Made by a program: the position numbers and the translations under genes. Below, one piece after another: positions 14,874 to 23,731 of a stretch of DNA of 64,000 bases (position 1 is the stretch's first letter; each line of letters begins with the position of its first letter). Origin of the DNA: Pseudomonadota bacterium (lineage in GTDB: Bacteria; Desulfobacterota; Desulfobulbia; Desulfobulbales; SURF-16); the NCBI GenBank assembly GCA_018822545.1, contig JAHJKA010000048.1, forward strand, positions 62,001 to 126,000, in the 5' to 3' direction. The notes beneath the pieces are model-generated. The model had not been told where the DNA came from, did no database searches, and saw only the letters and a list, made by a program, of their open reading frames with translations.

Positions 14874-15680
14874 TTAATACGGAACAGGCAACGGACCGCC
14901 ACGTACCCCTTTCAGCCGATCAAAGAATCGCCCAACATCCTGAGGACGATGGGCATCAGAGCCGGCCACAAATCTAAGGCCGCACCTCCGAGCTCTGTCT
15001 ATAATCCCTGCCCCTGGAAACGGCTCACCGCGCACTGTAAAACCAGAGGTATTTACCTCAAGGGCTATCTTTCTTCTGGCCATCTCAACCAGAATATCAT
15101 CGATGAGATACAAATGCTCCGTGACAAACTGAACACCATGACAATAGCGCAGGGGAGCGTCAAGATGACAAACCACATCCACCTCAAGTTTTTCAAGACC
15201 TGCAAGGAGATCATTAAAATATTGCGTAAGGACTTTTTCATGGCCCAGGGCGTCAAAACGTTTGATGTTCTCCTGTTTTCGACTCAGCATGTTGACGTGT
15301 TCACCATTACTTTCTAAATAATGATAGGAAAGGCCAACCCGGTTCCACGGGTACGAGCTGATAAAATCCCTGATCTCATTGAGTCGTTGCGGATTGAGTC
15401 CTACTTCAACCCCCGCCCCCACCCGAATCCGGCCATCATATTTTTCGGCCAGACGCTGGCACTCCTCTTGGTAGAAGACAAAATCATCTGCCGAAAGCCA
15501 GGTTGACTCCGAATAGTTGATACCCGTTTCAAAATGCTCCAGAAAGATGATCTCTTTGAGACCGCAGGCAAGGGCCGCCTCCACATACTCATCCATCTCT
15601 CCCTCAGCATGATGGCAGAGTTTGGTGTGAACATGGCCATCACAGCCAAAGTCAATCTCATCTTTAGCAAAGGGTATCAT
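14874..15680 (-). CDS. PHP-family phosphoesterase, histidinol-phosphatase type
   Basis: A 268-residue PHP-domain protein. DGHVHTKLCHHA near residue 14 gives the first metal-binding histidines, FLEHFE the next, VVCHLD a later one, and GSDAHRP near 240 the last, so the trinuclear metal site is complete. The closest well-known family is the PHP histidinol-phosphate phosphatase (HisK/HisJ), which makes histidinol. It is the last gene of the nickel-transport operon: its ATG directly follows the TGA of the ATPase gene. That context is unexpected for a histidine enzyme; polyhistidine-metal linkage or a different phosphoester substrate is possible. A HisHF gene lies elsewhere in the window at 47792-49381. 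Confidence 0.85.
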   Translation of the reverse strand: MIPFAKDEIDFGCDGHVHTKLCHHAEGEMDEYVEAALACGLKEIIFLEHFETGINYSESTWLSADDFVFYQEECQRLAEKYDGRIRVGAGVEVGLNPQRLNEIRDFISSYPWNRVGLSYHYLESNGEHVNMLSRKQENIKRFDALGHEKVLTQYFNDLLAGLEKLEVDVVCHLDAPLRYCHGVQFVTEHLYLIDDILVEMARRKIALEVNTSGFTVRGEPFPGAGIIDRARRCGLRFVAGSDAHRPQDVGRFFDRLKGVRGGPLPVPY

Positions 15681-16397
15681 TCAACCACCATGGTCGTGGG
15701 GATGATCGCCATAAACGTGGGCATGGGGGTGGGTGTGGAGATGGATAGACTCCGACTTGTGAAGGTGGCCATGCTCCAGGCTATATATGACATCCGTGGT
15801 TTTAGCGAGAAAATCAAAATCATGGGAGATTATTACCATGGGCAGGTTCAGCTTAGCAAGGATGGCGACGAGACGTTCTCTGGTGGCAGGATCAAGATTA
15901 TTGGTCGGTTCATCGAGCAGAAGAATGTCCGGTTCCATAACCAGAATGGTTGCCAAGGCCACCAGTTTTTTTTCACCACCGGAAAGCTTGTGGGTTATTC
16001 TGTTGTCAAAATCGGCTAAGCCAAGACTGTTGAGGGTGGCAATGGCCTTGCTTTTGGCAGTCGGACCATCGCAGCCCATATTCAGTGGCCCAAAGGCCAC
16101 ATCCTCAAGCACGGTGGGCGAGAAAAGCTGGTCATCGGCATCCTGAAAGAGAAAGCCAATCTGCCGGCGCAATTGCCGCCAGGCCTTGCTGTCAGCAACA
16201 ACCTTATCATCCATAACCACCCGACCGCAATCAGGCTTAATCAATCCCATAATGATATGAAAAAGGGTGGTTTTACCACTTCCGTTCGGACCTATAAAGC
16301 CGACACGCTCGGAACCGATGGCAAGGTGCAGATGGTGAAAAAGCTGGCCACCGTCCGGATGGCTAAAGGAAATATCGTCAAGCAACACAGTGGTCAT
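15681..16397 (-). CDS. nikO: Nickel/cobalt ECF transporter ATPase with histidine-rich tail
   Basis: A 238-residue ABC ATPase of the energy-coupling-factor type (CbiO/NikO). Walker A GPNGSGKTT lies near 37-45, the Q-loop FLFQDADDQLFSP is typical of ECF ATPases, LSGGEKKLVALA is the signature and LLLDEPTNNLD is Walker B. The last 25 residues are extraordinarily rich in histidine (HLHTHPHAHVYGDHPHDHGG), consistent with metal buffering at the exit of a nickel importer. The start at 16397 overlaps the nikQ stop by 4 bases (ATGA); the open frame extends further upstream without a ribosome site. It energises NikM/NikL/NikQ uptake of Ni2+ from the periplasm. Confidence 0.93.
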   Translation of the reverse strand: MTTVLLDDISFSHPDGGQLFHHLHLAIGSERVGFIGPNGSGKTTLFHIIMGLIKPDCGRVVMDDKVVADSKAWRQLRRQIGFLFQDADDQLFSPTVLEDVAFGPLNMGCDGPTAKSKAIATLNSLGLADFDNRITHKLSGGEKKLVALATILVMEPDILLLDEPTNNLDPATRERLVAILAKLNLPMVIISHDFDFLAKTTDVIYSLEHGHLHKSESIHLHTHPHAHVYGDHPHDHGG

Positions 16398-17164
16398 GAC
16401 CACCCCCCTCCTGAACTTAGCCGTTCCATGAAGACAACACCGCAAGCGCTGAGAAAAACCAGGGCAACGAGGGCCAAATCGGAAGCAGCAAGCCTCCGGC
16501 CCTCCAAAACATAAAACCTGCCCTGGAAACCCCGAAGCAACATGGCCTGCTGAACCCTTACCCCCCTTTGCCAACTCTTAACCAGAGTCATCCCCAACAG
16601 ATTGCCATAGGTCTGATAGGTATGCATGGTCGTCGCTGGCCTGAACCCTCGCAAAAGGGCGGCCCGCCGCAAGCGCTGATACTCCTGGTGAAGAACAAAG
16701 ATATAACGATAGGTAAACAGAAGCAACATACAGAAACGACTTGGAAGTTTGAGGGCGGCAAGACCATGGCCAATCTTGGCCACTCCTGAAGTGGCAATGA
16801 GGGCAAGAACCACAAGAACTATGGCATTGGTTTTCAGGGTTATCAGGGCGGCAAGAGCGAGCCCTGGTCTGCTGATGACAAGAGGCCCAAGCTCCATAAA
16901 AAGTGGCCCGGGCACAGTAAAGGGCAGAGTCAGCCAGAACAGGAGGCTGAAGACATTCACCATCAGCAGACGCTTTAGCACCTTCATATAAGGCAGATGA
17001 GCCAAAAAAAGCAGGACACTTGCGATCAGCAGGGCAAAAACCGGGGCAAACAGGGTGTGACAGAGTGCCACCACCAGACTGAAAAAAAAGGCACTGATTA
17101 TCTTGCAGCGCACATCAGCCCGATGCATAAGGGAACTGCCAGAACTAAAACATTCGAGATTCAT
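16394..17164 (-). CDS. nikQ: Nickel/cobalt ECF transporter T component
   Basis: A 256-residue membrane protein of the CbiQ/NikQ family, the transmembrane coupling component of ECF metal transporters. Five to six hydrophobic segments are visible (about 24-45, 50-60, 65-85, 105-125, 230-250). The coupling-helix motifs, LLRGFRP near 174 and the second LLRGFQG near 210, contact the ATPase. It lies 40 bases after nikL and overlaps nikO. The ribosome site is weak, so its expression probably depends on coupling. Substrate assignment to nickel comes from NikR and its operator upstream, not from this sequence alone. Confidence 0.92.
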   Translation of the reverse strand: MNLECFSSGSSLMHRADVRCKIISAFFFSLVVALCHTLFAPVFALLIASVLLFLAHLPYMKVLKRLLMVNVFSLLFWLTLPFTVPGPLFMELGPLVISRPGLALAALITLKTNAIVLVVLALIATSGVAKIGHGLAALKLPSRFCMLLLFTYRYIFVLHQEYQRLRRAALLRGFRPATTMHTYQTYGNLLGMTLVKSWQRGVRVQQAMLLRGFQGRFYVLEGRRLAASDLALVALVFLSACGVVFMERLSSGGGWS

Positions 17165-17204
17165 AGGTTATTCATGGCAAAAAAATGGTGTTCAAGATTA
17201 CACC

Positions 17205-17819
17205 TCATTTTCTGTTTTTAAACTGCATATAAGCGGCCAATCCAGCCAGGCCAAGAAGGTAGCCGATACCTCCCAAAATATCATGCAGGTCTGTCTTTTT
17301 TTCTGCAAGCCGGGCAAGATCACGACGCAGAGGGGCAAGCTTTTTATCCACCTCTTCTCCTATGATTTTCCTCAGCGCTTCTTCATTGTTGTCATGGGGC
17401 AGTGTTGTGGTTTGCGGTTGCTGATGAACATGACCAACAGGTTCAACGTTGGAAGAGAGATATTCTTCAGCCTCAAGGCGCCAAGCGCCACGATGGCCAT
17501 CTCCACAGGTAACGACAATATCAAAATCGCCTCCGTGTTCAGGTACGGGGAAATGAAAAAAACCCTGCTCGTCGCTGTGACCGCTGGCCACCACATCCTG
17601 GTCATTAAGGCCCTGGACAGTAACGCTACAGTCACGGGCAGGACGACCGCCGTTAAAGCGACTCTCCGTTTTGATCACGTCACCATCGACGTAGGCGAAG
17701 ATATGGACTTTATGGGCATAAACCGGTGAGGCAAAAACAAACAGCAAGAAAAAGACAAAGAGTGTCCAGAAAACTCTGCCCACCTTTAAATGTGAGCTAT
17801 TGAATAAATCTAACGTCAT
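17205..17819 (-). CDS. nikL: Nickel transporter accessory protein NikL/CbiL-like
   Basis: A 204-residue exported, membrane-anchored protein. A signal peptide (VFWTLFVFFLLFVFASPVYA) ends near residue 36, followed by HKVHIFAYVDGD, a beta-sandwich resembling carboxypeptidase-regulatory domains, a charged helix with HVH and PHDNNEE near 130-145, a coiled coil (IIGEEVDKKLAPL) and one C-terminal helix (LGGIGYLLGLAGLAAYM). Such NikL/CbiL proteins replace the small NikN/CbiN component in some nickel ECF systems and present metal to NikM. The ATG at 17819 overlaps the nikM stop (TGATG). The family was recognised from the architecture and context; no separate NikN gene is present. Confidence 0.85.
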   Translation of the reverse strand: MTLDLFNSSHLKVGRVFWTLFVFFLLFVFASPVYAHKVHIFAYVDGDVIKTESRFNGGRPARDCSVTVQGLNDQDVVASGHSDEQGFFHFPVPEHGGDFDIVVTCGDGHRGAWRLEAEEYLSSNVEPVGHVHQQPQTTTLPHDNNEEALRKIIGEEVDKKLAPLRRDLARLAEKKTDLHDILGGIGYLLGLAGLAAYMQFKNRK

Positions 17820-18439
17820 CAACCTTCTCCAACTCTCTTATGCTGATCAAGGCCCAAAATCTCGGGCTGCACCCTGGCAAGAAAACTCACCACAAACATG
17901 GTGATCATTCCTTCCACCACCATTACCGGCAGGTGGGCTAAAAATACCAGCCGTGCCGTAACCAAAAAATTCTGATCAGTGGTCACAAGGGCCAAGGCCA
18001 TAAAGAGAGCAGCACAGGCCACAGACAAAAACCCAGCCAGAAACCCAGCCACAGCCCTCTTCTTTGGATCACCCAACCATGGGCGAAAAAAAAACGATCC
18101 GACAAGGGCGGAACCGGCAATAATGACGACATTGACGCCAAGTACCGTAAAGCCACCAAACTGAAAAAAGATGGCCTGCAGTGAAAGGGCCACCAAAATA
18201 GCAGGAAAGCAGCCCCAACCAAGAAGCAAGGCCATTAAGCCGTTTAAAAGGAGATGAACACTGCCCGGGCCTATGGGCACATGAACCAGCGATGCCACGA
18301 AAAAGGCTGCCGAAAGAAGCGCCGTGGTCATGATCCGTTCCTGATCAATTTTTCTCAGACCGATGGCCGTACCCATAACGGCAAAGACACCCCCGGCAAG
18401 AAGAATTGGCCCCGAGAGAATACCCTCTGAAAGATGCAT
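17819..18439 (-). CDS. nikM: Nickel ECF transporter substrate-binding membrane protein
   Basis: A 206-residue polytopic membrane protein of the CbiM/NikM family. The start at 18439 gives MHLSEGIL; in this family the free N-terminal Met and His2 are metal ligands, so this start is functionally required, and AGGAAG lies 6 bases upstream. Longer reading to 18475 would destroy the site. A second ligand region, HVPIGPGSVHLLLNG near 66-80, contains two more histidines, as in NikM/CbiM. Six or so membrane segments follow. It is the first gene of nikM-nikL-nikQ-nikO-PHP, with a perfect palindromic operator just upstream (18457-18487). Confidence 0.95.
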   Translation of the reverse strand: MHLSEGILSGPILLAGGVFAVMGTAIGLRKIDQERIMTTALLSAAFFVASLVHVPIGPGSVHLLLNGLMALLLGWGCFPAILVALSLQAIFFQFGGFTVLGVNVVIIAGSALVGSFFFRPWLGDPKKRAVAGFLAGFLSVACAALFMALALVTTDQNFLVTARLVFLAHLPVMVVEGMITMFVVSFLARVQPEILGLDQHKRVGEG

Positions 18440-18456
18440 ATTACTTCCTGAACTAG

Positions 18457-18487
18457 TGGTAATACCAATCAGCATTACGTATTACCA
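18457..18487 (-). promoter_or_regulatory. NikR operator upstream of nikM
   Basis: TGGTAATAC (18457-18465) and GTATTACCA (18479-18487) form a perfect 9-base inverted repeat with a 13-base spacer, 18 bases before the nikM ATG. Spacing and sequence fit the reported deltaproteobacterial NikR pattern (GTGTTAC and GTAACAC half-sites, 13-14 apart). Nickel-loaded NikR bound here would block nikM expression. Confidence 0.82.
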
Positions 18488-18494
18488 ACTGGCT

Positions 18495-18519
18495 AAAAAA
18501 AAGGTCCCTTAAGGGAGCC
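18495..18519 (-). terminator. Terminator of nikR
   Basis: On the minus strand GG(C)TCCC pairs with GGGACC around TTAA, with one bulged C, followed by eight Ts. It separates nikR from the nikM operator. Confidence 0.58.
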
Positions 18520-18708
18520 TGGTTACAAAAGAAATCACGTATTTGATTGCCCAGTAAGGGATCTAGATGAGACAAAAAAAATGCTCGCTTCTCGAAAATT
18601 TACCCATAATCATCACTCGAAAAAATGCCAAGCTAAAGCTTCTGAACTCCTGCCTGTTCGGGAAGGACTTGTGAAAACAAGTACAATCCAAGGATAACCA
18701 CCAATACG

Positions 18709-19119
18709 TTAATGCAGGTGTTTGCCGGTGGAGCTCATGGCCAACTTACCATCACGGACGCCACGTAAGGAGCTCAACCTGTTTGCCATATCTTTCAATT
18801 CAGCTGCCTTACCCCGAATAATAATAACCTCCAGGCAATTATGGTGATCCATATGGACATGGGTGGTGGAAACGATCTGGTGATGATAGGCGTGCTGCAA
18901 CTCCGTCACCTTTTCCTGAAGGTTGGGTTGATGATGATCATAGACCAGGGTAATAACCCCCATGACATCATTATCCCCCTGCCACTCATCCTTGATAAAG
19001 GAACTGCGGATCAGGTCACGAATGGCCTCAGAGCGGTTCTCATAACTCCGCTGCTTGATAAACTCGTCAAAATCTTCGAGAAGATCCTCTTCCAGGGAAA
19101 TGGAAAATCGTTTCAGCAT
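18709..19119 (-). CDS. nikR: Nickel-responsive repressor NikR
   Basis: A 136-residue ribbon-helix-helix repressor with a C-terminal ACT-like nickel domain. The N-terminal RHH is MLKRFSISLEEDLLEDFDEF, residues 1-20, plus a second helix around SYENRSEAIRDLI. The high-affinity nickel ligands H76, H87, H89 and C95 are all present (HVHMDHHNC) at the same residue numbers as in Escherichia coli NikR. Length is normal. It lies just upstream of the nickel importer operon on the same strand, with a terminator and the palindromic operator between. It should repress nikMLQO when nickel is plentiful. Confidence 0.97.
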   Translation of the reverse strand: MLKRFSISLEEDLLEDFDEFIKQRSYENRSEAIRDLIRSSFIKDEWQGDNDVMGVITLVYDHHQPNLQEKVTELQHAYHHQIVSTTHVHMDHHNCLEVIIIRGKAAELKDMANRLSSLRGVRDGKLAMSSTGKHLH

Positions 19120-19149
19120 GCCGTAGTACCTTTTTCAAAAGAGTGTTAC

Positions 19150-19178
19150 TGTTTATTTCTCTTTCCATGATTAGGCAA
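19150..19178 (-). promoter_or_regulatory. Possible nikR promoter
   Basis: On the minus strand TTGCCT (19178-19173), 17-base spacer, TAAACA (19155-19150), about 30 bases from the nikR start. A GTGTTAC half-site overlaps its end, but no second half is evident. Confidence 0.4.
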
Positions 19179-19198
19179 GAAAAAAATCTCTGGGATAA

Positions 19199-21364
19199 TC
19201 AGGAATATTCGCGACGGGCCAGCACTTCCCTGGGCTTAGCACCGTCGGCCGGGCCGACAATGCCTTCGCGTTCCATGGTTTCAATGATCCGAGCCGCCCT
19301 GTTGTAGCCGATACGCAACCGGCGCTGGACCGCTGAAATAGAGGCCTGGCCAGACTCACAGACAATGGCCACAGCCTCGTCATACTTCTCGTCGTAGTCC
19401 TCACCATCAAGACCTGAAATACCAGGCTCATCCTCAACCGACTTGAGCATCGACTCATCATAGGTGGCCGAGCCCTGGCTCTTTAAAAACTCGACAATGC
19501 GTTCCGTCTCTTTTTCCGAGATATAGGCGCCGTGGATACGTTGCAGCCGTGCCGTGCCGGGAGGCAGAAACAGCATATCACCATTACCCAGCAGATGTTC
19601 AGCGCCGGAGGCATCTAAAATAGTCCGGGAATCAATCTTGGATGAAACCTTAAACGACATCCTGGTTGGGAAATTGGCCTTAATAAGACCGGTGAGTACA
19701 TCAACGGACGGGCGCTGCGTAGCCAAAATAAGATGCATTCCAGCAGCCCGGGCCATTTGGGCCAAACGGGCCACAGAGCCTTCCACATCCTTGGAGGAAA
19801 CCATCATCAGATCGGCAAGCTCATCGATAATAATAACAATGAGGGGCAATTTCTCCTCAGCACTGTCGTTATAGGAGGCGAAACTTTTAACCCGCTCTTG
19901 TTCCATGAGCGTGTAACGGCGCTCCATCTCTTTCACTGCCCACTGCAAGGCCCTACTTGCCATCTTCGGATCAACCACCACCGGATGAAGAAGGTGAGGA
20001 ATCCCTTCGTAGCTTGAAAGTTCTATCCTTTTCGGATCAACCATGAGCAACCGCACCTCATCAGGGGTGGCCCGCATAAGAATGGAACAGATGATGGTAT
20101 TAATGGCCACACTCTTGCCAGCGCCGGTGGCCCCGGCAATGAGGAGATGGGGCATCCGGGCCAGATCGGCGGTGACAGGATTGCCAATTACATCCATGCC
20201 CAGCCCCAGGGTAAGCATGGAACGGGCCTGTTGAAATCTTGGGGTGGACATGATGTCACGGACGTAGACAATTTTCCGAATGGGATTAGGTATCTCAATC
20301 CCAAGGGCGGCCTTGCCAGGGATGGAACCAACAACCCGAACACTCTCAGCCTTTAACACCAGGGCCAGATCATCGGCCAAATTAACAACCTTATTGATCT
20401 TGACCCCGGCCGCGGGCTCAAACTCATAGGTGGTAACAACCGGGCCTGGAGAAATACCGGTGACCTTGCCCCGCACGCCAAACTCATCAAGTTTGGCCTC
20501 AAGAAGCATACTGACCGAGAGGTAATGTTCCTTGTCGACAAACACTTCCTCATTTGAGGGCTTGTCAAGGAGAGCCAGGGTGGGCAACTGATACTCACCA
20601 GGCTCAACAGGGAGAGGCTCAAACTCCCTCTCATCGTCATCCATCGTCAGACTGATGGGTTCTTTCACCGCCGGCATAATACGCGGCCCATCCACCGGGG
20701 GTTCCTTTCTCTTTCTGGTATTATTCCGAGGCCTGGACTTTTCTTCTGTGGTTACTTGCAGTGCCTCGTCATGATCAATGCGGCGGGCGCGCCAGAAAAT
20801 CCATATTCCCCGAATACTGGAAACAATCCATCTGGAAACCAGATAAGGAGAAAAACGCAAAAGCACCATGAACGACAGAAAAAAGAGAGCAAAGGCAAAA
20901 AGAACCGCTCCTGGTCCGCCAAAATAGGCGGCAGTAAGAGCATACACCTTATTGCCAAGATAACCCCCAAGGGGATAGACCCGATCAAGAAGAGAAATTT
21001 CGTGCAGACCAATGGCAGCCAACATGGTTGAGCTAGCCACCATGAGTCCGGTACAGCCCAGAATGATATAGGGCAGGCGGTTAACAACGGCGTCAGGGAC
21101 AAAAAGGGACAAAGAAAGAAGGATGAGCAGAAAAGGTATCCAGAAAGACGAAAAACCGACAAAACTCATCAGGGCGGTGGCCAAGAGTTGGCCCACGGCA
21201 CCGCCCCAGTTGGCGATTTCGTTGGAACTCCCCGGCACAGAGAAGCTGACCAAGGACAGCAAGAAGAAAAGCGACACAACCAGCCCAAGAACAGCTATGA
21301 TCTCCAAGCCGAAATGGGGCCGAAATTCACCAGCCAGGTTTTCCTTTGCGTCGTGAGTTGCCAT
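19199..21364 (-). CDS. ftsK: DNA translocase FtsK/SpoIIIE
   Basis: A 721-residue septal DNA pump that clears and resolves chromosomes during division. Four hydrophobic segments lie in the first 175 residues (about 22-42, 60-90, 98-118, 145-170), then a short charged linker rich in Lys/Arg/Pro (195-250), the alpha/beta motor with Walker A GATGAGKS at 411-418 and Walker B LIVIIIDELADLM near 510, and a C-terminal winged-helix gamma domain (QRRLRIGYNRAARIIETME) that recognises polar KOPS-like sequences. The linker is much shorter than in Escherichia coli, so this is the compact SpoIIIE-like form. It follows nusB on the same strand by about 70 bases. Confidence 0.96.
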   Translation of the reverse strand: MATHDAKENLAGEFRPHFGLEIIAVLGLVVSLFFLLSLVSFSVPGSSNEIANWGGAVGQLLATALMSFVGFSSFWIPFLLILLSLSLFVPDAVVNRLPYIILGCTGLMVASSTMLAAIGLHEISLLDRVYPLGGYLGNKVYALTAAYFGGPGAVLFAFALFFLSFMVLLRFSPYLVSRWIVSSIRGIWIFWRARRIDHDEALQVTTEEKSRPRNNTRKRKEPPVDGPRIMPAVKEPISLTMDDDEREFEPLPVEPGEYQLPTLALLDKPSNEEVFVDKEHYLSVSMLLEAKLDEFGVRGKVTGISPGPVVTTYEFEPAAGVKINKVVNLADDLALVLKAESVRVVGSIPGKAALGIEIPNPIRKIVYVRDIMSTPRFQQARSMLTLGLGMDVIGNPVTADLARMPHLLIAGATGAGKSVAINTIICSILMRATPDEVRLLMVDPKRIELSSYEGIPHLLHPVVVDPKMASRALQWAVKEMERRYTLMEQERVKSFASYNDSAEEKLPLIVIIIDELADLMMVSSKDVEGSVARLAQMARAAGMHLILATQRPSVDVLTGLIKANFPTRMSFKVSSKIDSRTILDASGAEHLLGNGDMLFLPPGTARLQRIHGAYISEKETERIVEFLKSQGSATYDESMLKSVEDEPGISGLDGEDYDEKYDEAVAIVCESGQASISAVQRRLRIGYNRAARIIETMEREGIVGPADGAKPREVLARREYS

Positions 21365-21433
21365 TCATCCCCTTCTGAATATTTTAATGATACATAAAAA
21401 AAGACTACGATCGCGTATAAGGCCGCAGACCTC

Positions 21434-21850
21434 TTAGTTATTAACCGCCCTGGTTTTACAGAACGCATCCAGGATACCGTTAATAAATGCCGGCCCGTCA
21501 TCGGTACTGAAACGTTTGGCTATTTCAACGGCCTCGTCCACGGCCACGGCATCCGGCACATCATCGACATGGAGCATCTCGTAAAAAGCAACACGCAGAA
21601 TATTACGATCAACCACCGCCATCCTGCTCACCTGCCAGTTTTCGGAATGGGTCGTAATAAGGGTGTCGAGTTCGTCAAGGTGGGTCTTAATCCCTCCCAC
21701 CAGCAGGTTACCATACTCAACTGCCTTTTTGGTGGCCTGAAAATTCTGGATAATCATGTCGATATCCGCATCAGGATTACCGCTCTGATCAATCTGGTAG
21801 AGGCATTGCAGGGCAAGCTCACGGGCCTTTCGGCGTAATCCTTTCATCAT
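21434..21850 (-). CDS. nusB: Transcription antitermination factor NusB
   Basis: A 138-residue all-helical protein of the NusB family, which with NusE (S10) binds boxA RNA and supports antitermination of rRNA transcription. RRKARELALQCLYQID at the start and VAVDEAVEIAKRFSTDDGPAFINGILD near the end are its two typical conserved stretches. Two ATG codons are adjacent (21850 and 21847); the ribosome site is weak. It lies between ribH and ftsK, in the rib-nusB order common in many bacteria. Length and motifs are standard; nothing unusual is seen. Confidence 0.95.
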   Translation of the reverse strand: MMKGLRRKARELALQCLYQIDQSGNPDADIDMIIQNFQATKKAVEYGNLLVGGIKTHLDELDTLITTHSENWQVSRMAVVDRNILRVAFYEMLHVDDVPDAVAVDEAVEIAKRFSTDDGPAFINGILDAFCKTRAVNN

Positions 21851-21933
21851 TTTTCACTGGTTGTAAAAACCAGAAAGGACACGTCGATCTCGTGATCAGA
21901 CGCGCCCCTTCGAGTGTTTAATGGAATTAATTC

Positions 21934-22398
21934 TTAAAACTGGGCAAGGAGATTAACCATCTCAATGGCGGTCATTGCACAGTCTGAGCCCTTGTTACCG
22001 GCCTTGGTTCCGGCCCGTTCAATGGCCTGCTCAATGGTATCGGTGGTAAGGATGCCGAAGATGATGGGCAAATCAGCGTCCATACCAGCCATGGCTATAC
22101 CTTTGGCCGCTTCATTGGCGACAAAATCAAAATGGGGTGTGGCGCCGCGGATGACAGCGCCCAGACAGATTATCGCATCATAACGCCCGGAGCGCGCCAT
22201 CTTCTGCGCCACCAGCGGAATCTCATAGGCCCCCGGTACCCGGAGAACCTCGATATCAGCATCGCTGGCACCAGAGCGGGTCAGGGTATCCATAGCCCCT
22301 TCAAGGAGGCGTTCGCCAATGAAACTGTTAAAACGAGCGACAATAATGCCGAACTTCTTGCCCGCCGCATTTAAATTTCCTTCAATAAATTTTGCCAT
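21934..22398 (-). CDS. ribH: 6,7-dimethyl-8-ribityllumazine synthase
   Basis: A 154-residue lumazine synthase. It condenses the pyrimidine from RibD with the 4-carbon unit from RibBA to give the riboflavin precursor, usually as a 60-mer capsid or pentamer. Family segments: [18 protein letters not shown] near 18-35, [12 protein letters not shown] near 54-65, [15 protein letters not shown] near 80-94 with the catalytic His region, and [18 protein letters not shown] close to the end. An AGGAGG-type ribosome site precedes ATG 22398. Placed between ribBA and nusB in one operon. Confidence 0.97.
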   Translation of the reverse strand: MAKFIEGNLNAAGKKFGIIVARFNSFIGERLLEGAMDTLTRSGASDADIEVLRVPGAYEIPLVAQKMARSGRYDAIICLGAVIRGATPHFDFVANEAAKGIAMAGMDADLPIIFGILTTDTIEQAIERAGTKAGNKGSDCAMTAIEMVNLLAQF

Positions 22399-22471
22399 TA
22401 TTTCTCTCCAAGGAGGAATTAATCAATCAATTAAGGGTACAGGTCGAAGTCATTTCCTGCTCAACATCCTG

Positions 22472-23680
22472 CTAATCGTCAAATTTCAGCAAATGTCCCA
22501 TTTTATCACGTTTACACTGCAGATAACCTAAATTTTCAGGCACCGGAGCACACTCAATGGCCACCCGATCAACGACTTCGATACCATACCCCTCGAGACC
22601 GACGATCTTTTTAGGGTTATTGGTCATAAGTTTCATCTTCCGCACCCCGAGGTCACGGAGAATCTGAGCGCCGATACCATAGTCACGAAGATCAGCCTTG
22701 AAACCAAGCTCAAGATTGGCCTCAACCGTGTCCATTCCCTGATCCTGCAGGGCATAGGCTTTGATCTTGTTAACAAGACCGATGCCGCGCCCCTCCTGAT
22801 GCATATAAAGGATGATGCCCCTGCCCTCCCGGCCCACCATCTGCATGGCGGCATGAAGTTGGCTTCCGCAATCGCAGCGCATGGAACCAAAGACATCGCC
22901 GGTGAGACACTCGGAATGGACGCGGACCAAAACGGGCTCATCGGCTTCAATATCACCCTTCACCAGGGCAATATGCTCAAAACCATCAACATCGTTGGTA
23001 TACACAATCGCCTTGAACTCACCACCGAAACGGGTAGGCATCTTGGTCTCGGCAGCCCGATGGACCAAGGTATCCTTCTGCATTCTGTAGGCAATTAGAT
23101 CAGCGATGGTGGCAATCTTCAGATCATGCTCTTTGGCAAAAATCTCAAGATCTGGCATCCTGGCCATGGTGCCGTCATCCTTCATAATTTCGCAGATAAC
23201 GCCGGCAGGGGTCAATCCGGACAGCCGGCAAATATCAACAGAGCCCTCGGTTTGACCGGTGCGCACCAATACTCCGCCGGGTCGAGCCCGAAGCGGAAAG
23301 ATATGGCCGGGACTGACAAGATCTGAAGGTTTAACATCAGGACCAACAGCAACCTGAATTGTCCGTGCCCGATCAGCAGCGGAAATACCGGTGGTAACAC
23401 CGGATCTTGCCTCAATGGAAACAGTGAAAGCCGTCTCAAAGGGTGAGGTGTTATCACGGACCATCATGGGAATTTTAAGTTTCTCTAGGTGATCCGGAGT
23501 AAGGGTGAGACAGATGAGACCACGACCATGGGTTGCCATAAAATTAATGGCATCCGGGGTGGCCATCTGGGCGGCCATAAAAAGATCCCCTTCATTCTCA
23601 CGGTCTTCATCGTCAACCAGGATGATCATCTTCCCGGCCCTGATATCTTCAAGAACTTCTTCTATGGAACTGACAGCCAT
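22472..23680 (-). CDS. ribBA: Bifunctional DHBP synthase / GTP cyclohydrolase II
   Basis: A 402-residue fusion supplying both starting materials of riboflavin. The N-terminal half (1-200) is 3,4-dihydroxy-2-butanone-4-phosphate synthase: [12 protein letters not shown] near 23-34 and [10 protein letters not shown] near 51-60. The C-terminal half is GTP cyclohydrolase II with the zinc site C-x10-C-x-C in [18 protein letters not shown] near 257-274 and the loop [10 protein letters not shown]. Both active sites look intact, so it is a true bifunctional enzyme rather than one with a dead half. It lies between ribE and ribH. No FMN riboswitch is seen; expression depends on the long upstream operon. 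Confidence 0.97.
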   Translation of the reverse strand: MAVSSIEEVLEDIRAGKMIILVDDEDRENEGDLFMAAQMATPDAINFMATHGRGLICLTLTPDHLEKLKIPMMVRDNTSPFETAFTVSIEARSGVTTGISAADRARTIQVAVGPDVKPSDLVSPGHIFPLRARPGGVLVRTGQTEGSVDICRLSGLTPAGVICEIMKDDGTMARMPDLEIFAKEHDLKIATIADLIAYRMQKDTLVHRAAETKMPTRFGGEFKAIVYTNDVDGFEHIALVKGDIEADEPVLVRVHSECLTGDVFGSMRCDCGSQLHAAMQMVGREGRGIILYMHQEGRGIGLVNKIKAYALQDQGMDTVEANLELGFKADLRDYGIGAQILRDLGVRKMKLMTNNPKKIVGLEGYGIEVVDRVAIECAPVPENLGYLQCKRDKMGHLLKFDD

Positions 23681-23731
23681 ACCAACATACCTATTTATTT
23701 TGCGGACACCCCTTGCGCGGTGTTCATATTA

